Source: Arthrobacter sp. D5-1 | Lineage (GTDB): Bacteria > Actinomycetota > Actinomycetes > Actinomycetales > Micrococcaceae | NCBI RefSeq assembly: GCF_017357425.1 | Contig: NZ_CP014573.1 | Span: 3,222 to 67,221 of the forward strand | Reading direction: 5' to 3' | Length of the DNA stretch: 64,000 bases | Shown here: piece by piece, positions 61,742-64,000 of the stretch | Layout: each line of letters opens with the position of its first letter | How positions within the stretch are numbered: position 1 is the first letter of the stretch | Notes under the pieces: model-generated | Seen by the model: the letters and a program-made list of their open reading frames with translations, nothing else | What the model was told of the DNA's origin: nothing | The model's database searches: none | Translations under genes and position numbers: made by a program

Positions 61742-62127
61742 CGGGCGAGCACTGTTGGGCGTCCTCTCCGCTTCGCTCCGTGGCCGGCTGTTGGGTGCTG
61801 CCGGTCCGTCGCAGAGCTCCGGCCCGTCATCACCTGTTGCTTACAAGCATTTTTGTGGCTGTCCTGCGGATCATACGGTTCCGCTCCGGCTCAAGCTCCT
61901 GACCCCTTCGTTCCTCAGGGGCCCTGCGGCGCCGGAATTCTTCGACGGCGCTCCTGCGTCGCTTATTTCCTTTCGAAGATTTCCAGCACCTTGCCCTGGC
62001 GGGAGGAGACGCCTCCGTCGGCCCCGTAGAGCACTACGTGCCAGCAACAAAAAAGCAACTGGGGGAGAGGGGAGCTGGCCGGTCACCTAAGCCGCCCGAC
62101 CCACCCACCATTTCGGCAAAGAATGGA
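61742..62127 (+). repeat. 386-bp direct repeat, copy 1 (leader of the gene at 62138)
   Basis: Matches 63205-63590 across 386 bases with only two visible mismatches (62098 and 62101). It starts CGGGCGAGCACTGTTGGGCG and ends GCAAAGAATGGA, ten bases before the start codon of the next gene. Internal hairpins: TGCT-TACA-AGCA followed by five T; CCCCT-TCGTTCCTC-AGGGG; GCGCCG ... CGGCGC. No coding frame is supported. It looks like a structured leader or a recombination site. Confidence 0.85.
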
Positions 62128-62137
62128 GCACCACCAC

Positions 62138-62569
62138 ATGAACGCAGTCATCAAGATGACCGTGACCACCGTTGATACCGAGGAAACCATCCACGATGTT
62201 CCGGTGCTCGTGGATTACCACATGAACGACGGATACGACTGGATGGACGTAATCGGTGAACACGGCTGGGCCGTGATCCCCAGTTGGGGCTGTGACGGCT
62301 GGGACTTGGGCCAGTGGCCTTACGTCATGGTCGCCGGGATCCGCACCGCCGACGAGATCGGCAACCTGTTCGGCATGGCCACCTACTGTGAGGGCGACAT
62401 GAGGACCACGTTTTACCGGACCAAGGCCGCTTTTTGGACCGCGATAAGTGAGCAGGCGTTCTTCCACTGGAAGAACGGACAGGCCCAAGGCCCCGACGAC
62501 CTGCCAGAGGCAGCCGCCGAGATGCCCAGTCGGTACCGGATTCCCTGCAATCTCTCCGCCGCCGCCTAA
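62138..62569 (+). CDS. Hypothetical protein with repeat-type leader, 143 aa
   Basis: ATG 62138 in a context like the parB start (ATGAACGCAG in both). TVDTEETIHDVPVLVDYHMN, then a Trp-rich stretch (DWMDVIGEHGWAVIPSWGCDGWDLGQWPYVMV). Acidic, soluble. No family recognised. It is followed by a strong terminator. The shared leader suggests coordinate control with parB. Confidence 0.65.
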   Translation: MNAVIKMTVTTVDTEETIHDVPVLVDYHMNDGYDWMDVIGEHGWAVIPSWGCDGWDLGQWPYVMVAGIRTADEIGNLFGMATYCEGDMRTTFYRTKAAFWTAISEQAFFHWKNGQAQGPDDLPEAAAEMPSRYRIPCNLSAAA

Positions 62570-62583
62570 CCACCACCCAAACC

Positions 62584-62609
62584 GGTGCCCCGCCTACGGG
62601 CGGGGCACC
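62584..62609 (+). terminator. GC-rich hairpin terminator
   Basis: GGTGCCCCGCC-TACG-GGCGGGGCACC, 11-bp stem, 14 bases after the stop codon. Confidence 0.7.
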
Positions 62610-62617
62610 CCTCCCAC

Positions 62618-62647
62618 CTCAAATGAGTATTTGAGTAAAAACTCATG
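62618..62647. promoter_or_regulatory. ACTC/GAGT box array 5 before DUF3846 gene 2
   Basis: CTCAAATGAGTATTTGAGTAAAAACTCAT, about 14 kb from the partition genes. Same units and spacing as the arrays there; it ends 24 bases before the gene. Confidence 0.65.
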
Positions 62648-62671
62648 ATTGCAATCGTTGAAGGACAAACC

Positions 62672-63022
62672 GTGAACACCTGCACAGCATTGATCATCCC
62701 AGCCAACCTGGCCGAGCCGGCACGCGTCGAACCCATCAACGCCGGTTTAGACAACCTGCAAACCCTTGTGGCCGGAAACATCGAAGCCGTCACCGTCGAT
62801 GACTGGCACTTCTACCTGAATGAAGAAGGCAAGATCATGCAGCTTGCACCGAACCGCCGCGCCGCCCAGCTGGTGCTGGAAGAAACCGGCGTTCTGGCAG
62901 ACGTGTACTGCGGTGACGTCGTTGTCTTGGGCGAAACCGCTGACGGCGACGAAGCAGACGTCCCCGAACATCTGATTGACACCGCGCAACAGCTTTTCGG
63001 ACTCCACCAAACCACCGCCTAG
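62672..63022 (+). CDS. DUF3846 protein (intact paralogue)
   Basis: 116 aa from GTG 62672 with AAGGA six bases upstream (an ATG at 62645 would lie in the box array). NTCTALIIPANL and QLAPNRRAAQLVLEETGVLADVYCGDVVVLGE give the DUF3846 pattern. It is the same length as the reconstructed gene at 45185. Function unknown. Its promoter region contains partition-type boxes, which suggests control by the ParG-like protein. Confidence 0.8.
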   Translation: MNTCTALIIPANLAEPARVEPINAGLDNLQTLVAGNIEAVTVDDWHFYLNEEGKIMQLAPNRRAAQLVLEETGVLADVYCGDVVVLGETADGDEADVPEHLIDTAQQLFGLHQTTA

Positions 63023-63204
63023 ACAGGCTGCGGGCCGTTCGCCTTTGTGGGCGGGCGGTCCGCCGCAGGTGGCCGCCTGGGTGGGTGGTTGCCGGCGCCG
63101 GACCGCCGTTCCCGCGTCAGGGCCGGCGCTGGTCACCTGGTGCGTGCGACAAGCCCACGCTTACGGTGATTTGGGCGCAGAGGAGGGGTCGGGGAAAGGG
63201 TACT

Positions 63205-63590
63205 CGGGCGAGCACTGTTGGGCGTCCTCTCCGCTTCGCTCCGTGGCCGGCTGTTGGGTGCTGCCGGTCCGTCGCAGAGCTCCGGCCCGTCATCACCTGT
63301 TGCTTACAAGCATTTTTGTGGCTGTCCTGCGGATCATACGGTTCCGCTCCGGCTCAAGCTCCTGACCCCTTCGTTCCTCAGGGGCCCTGCGGCGCCGGAA
63401 TTCTTCGACGGCGCTCCTGCGTCGCTTATTTCCTTTCGAAGATTTCCAGCACCTTGCCCTGGCGGGAGGAGACGCCTCCGTCGGCCCCGTAGAGCACTAC
63501 GTGCCAGCAACAAAAAAGCAACTGGGGGAGAGGGGAGCTGGCCGGTCACCTAAGCCGCCCCACTCACCCACCATTTCGGCAAAGAATGGA
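63205..63590 (+). repeat. 386-bp direct repeat, copy 2 (leader of parB)
   Basis: Second copy of 61742-62127. It ends eight bases before the parB start. The 180 bases before it (63023-63204) hold no gene and are very GC-rich. Confidence 0.85.
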
Positions 63591-63598
63591 AGAACACC

Positions 63599-64000
63599 AT
63601 GAACGCAGCACCCACACTGGAAATGCTCGACCCCACGACTTTGACTGTGGATATCAACGTCCGCAAAGACGCCGCCCTGACCGCTGACTTCATTGCCAGC
63701 GTCAAAGAACACGGCGTGATGGAACCCGTGATCGCGCACCGCAAGGACGACGGCACGGTGCATGTGCTGATGGGACAGCGCCGCACCCGCGCCGCCGTCG
63801 AAGCCCAGCGCCCTGAAATCCCGGTGATGATCATCGAGTCCCCGGAAGAGGCCGAACGGATCGTGACGCAGGTCGTGGAAAACATCCAGCGCGCCGAACT
63901 GACCGAAGCGGACGAGGCAGACGCCTACCACCAGCTATCCCTGATCGGTGTTTCGGCGGCATCGATCGCCAAGAGGACCGGACGGAAAAAGGCCGCCGTC
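63599..64000 (+). CDS. parB: ParB-family partition protein, N-terminal part
   Basis: 134 residues are present; the gene continues past the window. LTVDINVRKDAALTADFIASVKEHGVMEPVIAHRKDDGTVHVLMGQRRTRAAVEAQ is the ParB/Srx N-terminal domain. ENIQRAELTEADEADAYHQLSLIGVSAASIAKRTGRKKAAV begins the HTH. The box II-type motif is GQRRTRAA, matching GERRxRAA. No ParA is visible next to it in the window. Confidence 0.93.
   Translation, partial: MNAAPTLEMLDPTTLTVDINVRKDAALTADFIASVKEHGVMEPVIAHRKDDGTVHVLMGQRRTRAAVEAQRPEIPVMIIESPEEAERIVTQVVENIQRAELTEADEADAYHQLSLIGVSAASIAKRTGRKKAAV

Noticed and set aside
61693-62090. Frames within the 386-bp repeats (both copies)
   Set aside because: Identical low-quality frames on both strands follow from the repeat itself; no start signals and Arg/Pro/Ser-rich composition.

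Overview
This window reads as about 64 kb of a large conjugative catabolic plasmid from a high-GC actinobacterium, most likely Arthrobacter, Paenarthrobacter or a relative. Grounds: uniform high GC with GTG/TTG starts, an actinobacterial T4SS gene set, DUF4913 and DUF3846 proteins, a relaxase fragment at the left edge, a replication-protein candidate, two partition loci and plasmid-type intergenic DNA. No rRNA, tRNA or CRISPR was seen. The assignment rests on protein families and not on a database match.

Layout. 1-2.3 kb: 3' end of a relaxase and a coiled-coil mobilization partner. 2.7-8.3 kb: mixed cargo (CsbD-like protein; MFS exporter with a broken 5' end fused to a frameshifted PAS gene; Lrp/AsnC regulator divergent from a frameshifted alanine dehydrogenase; small proteins; HtaA-domain protein). 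8.5-28.2 kb: an amine catabolic island. A minus-strand operon encodes aldehyde dehydrogenase, diflavin reductase, glutamine-synthetase-like ligase, SDR, gamma-glutamyl hydrolase, P450, 3Fe-4S ferredoxin, ferredoxin reductase and a GAF/PucR regulator, followed by a second glutamine amidotransferase. Divergent plus-strand genes encode an APC permease, class III aminotransferase, alcohol dehydrogenase, a second aldehyde dehydrogenase and an M20 amidohydrolase. Together these fit glutamylation of an alkylamine, P450 oxidation of the amide, deglutamylation and oxidation of the amino alcohol or aldehyde, as in the known isopropylamine (ipu) route; the substrate is inferred. A palindrome ATGTGC-N5-GCACAT in two promoter regions is a candidate operator.

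29.2-40.6 kb: a compact minus-strand T4SS operon (transglycosylase/CHAP, lipoprotein, ParA-like ATPase, degenerate P-loop protein, pilin-like protein, VirB8-like protein, TrbL/VirB6-like protein, SCO6880-like protein, VirB4, VirD4/TraG, DUF4913), with a regulator pair divergent from it. 42.4-48.9 kb: replication and maintenance: RHH protein, Rep candidate, a DUF3846 gene interrupted by an IS481-family element, glutaredoxin, HicB-like protein and a ParA/ParG-type partition cassette with ACTC/GAGT box arrays. 48.9-61.0 kb: a defence island with an orphan resolvase, two HEPN/Abi proteins, membrane proteins and a type III restriction-modification pair with two downstream unknowns. 61.7-64.0 kb: two copies of a 386-bp structured repeat, each leading directly into a gene, the second being parB, which runs off the window.

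The most unusual signals are the duplicated 386-bp leader, the dispersed ParG-type boxes, the shared amine-operon palindrome, a 21-bp promoter motif shared by two maintenance genes, an IS insertion whose target gene can be reconstructed to the base, and a Res subunit whose nuclease motif appears altered.
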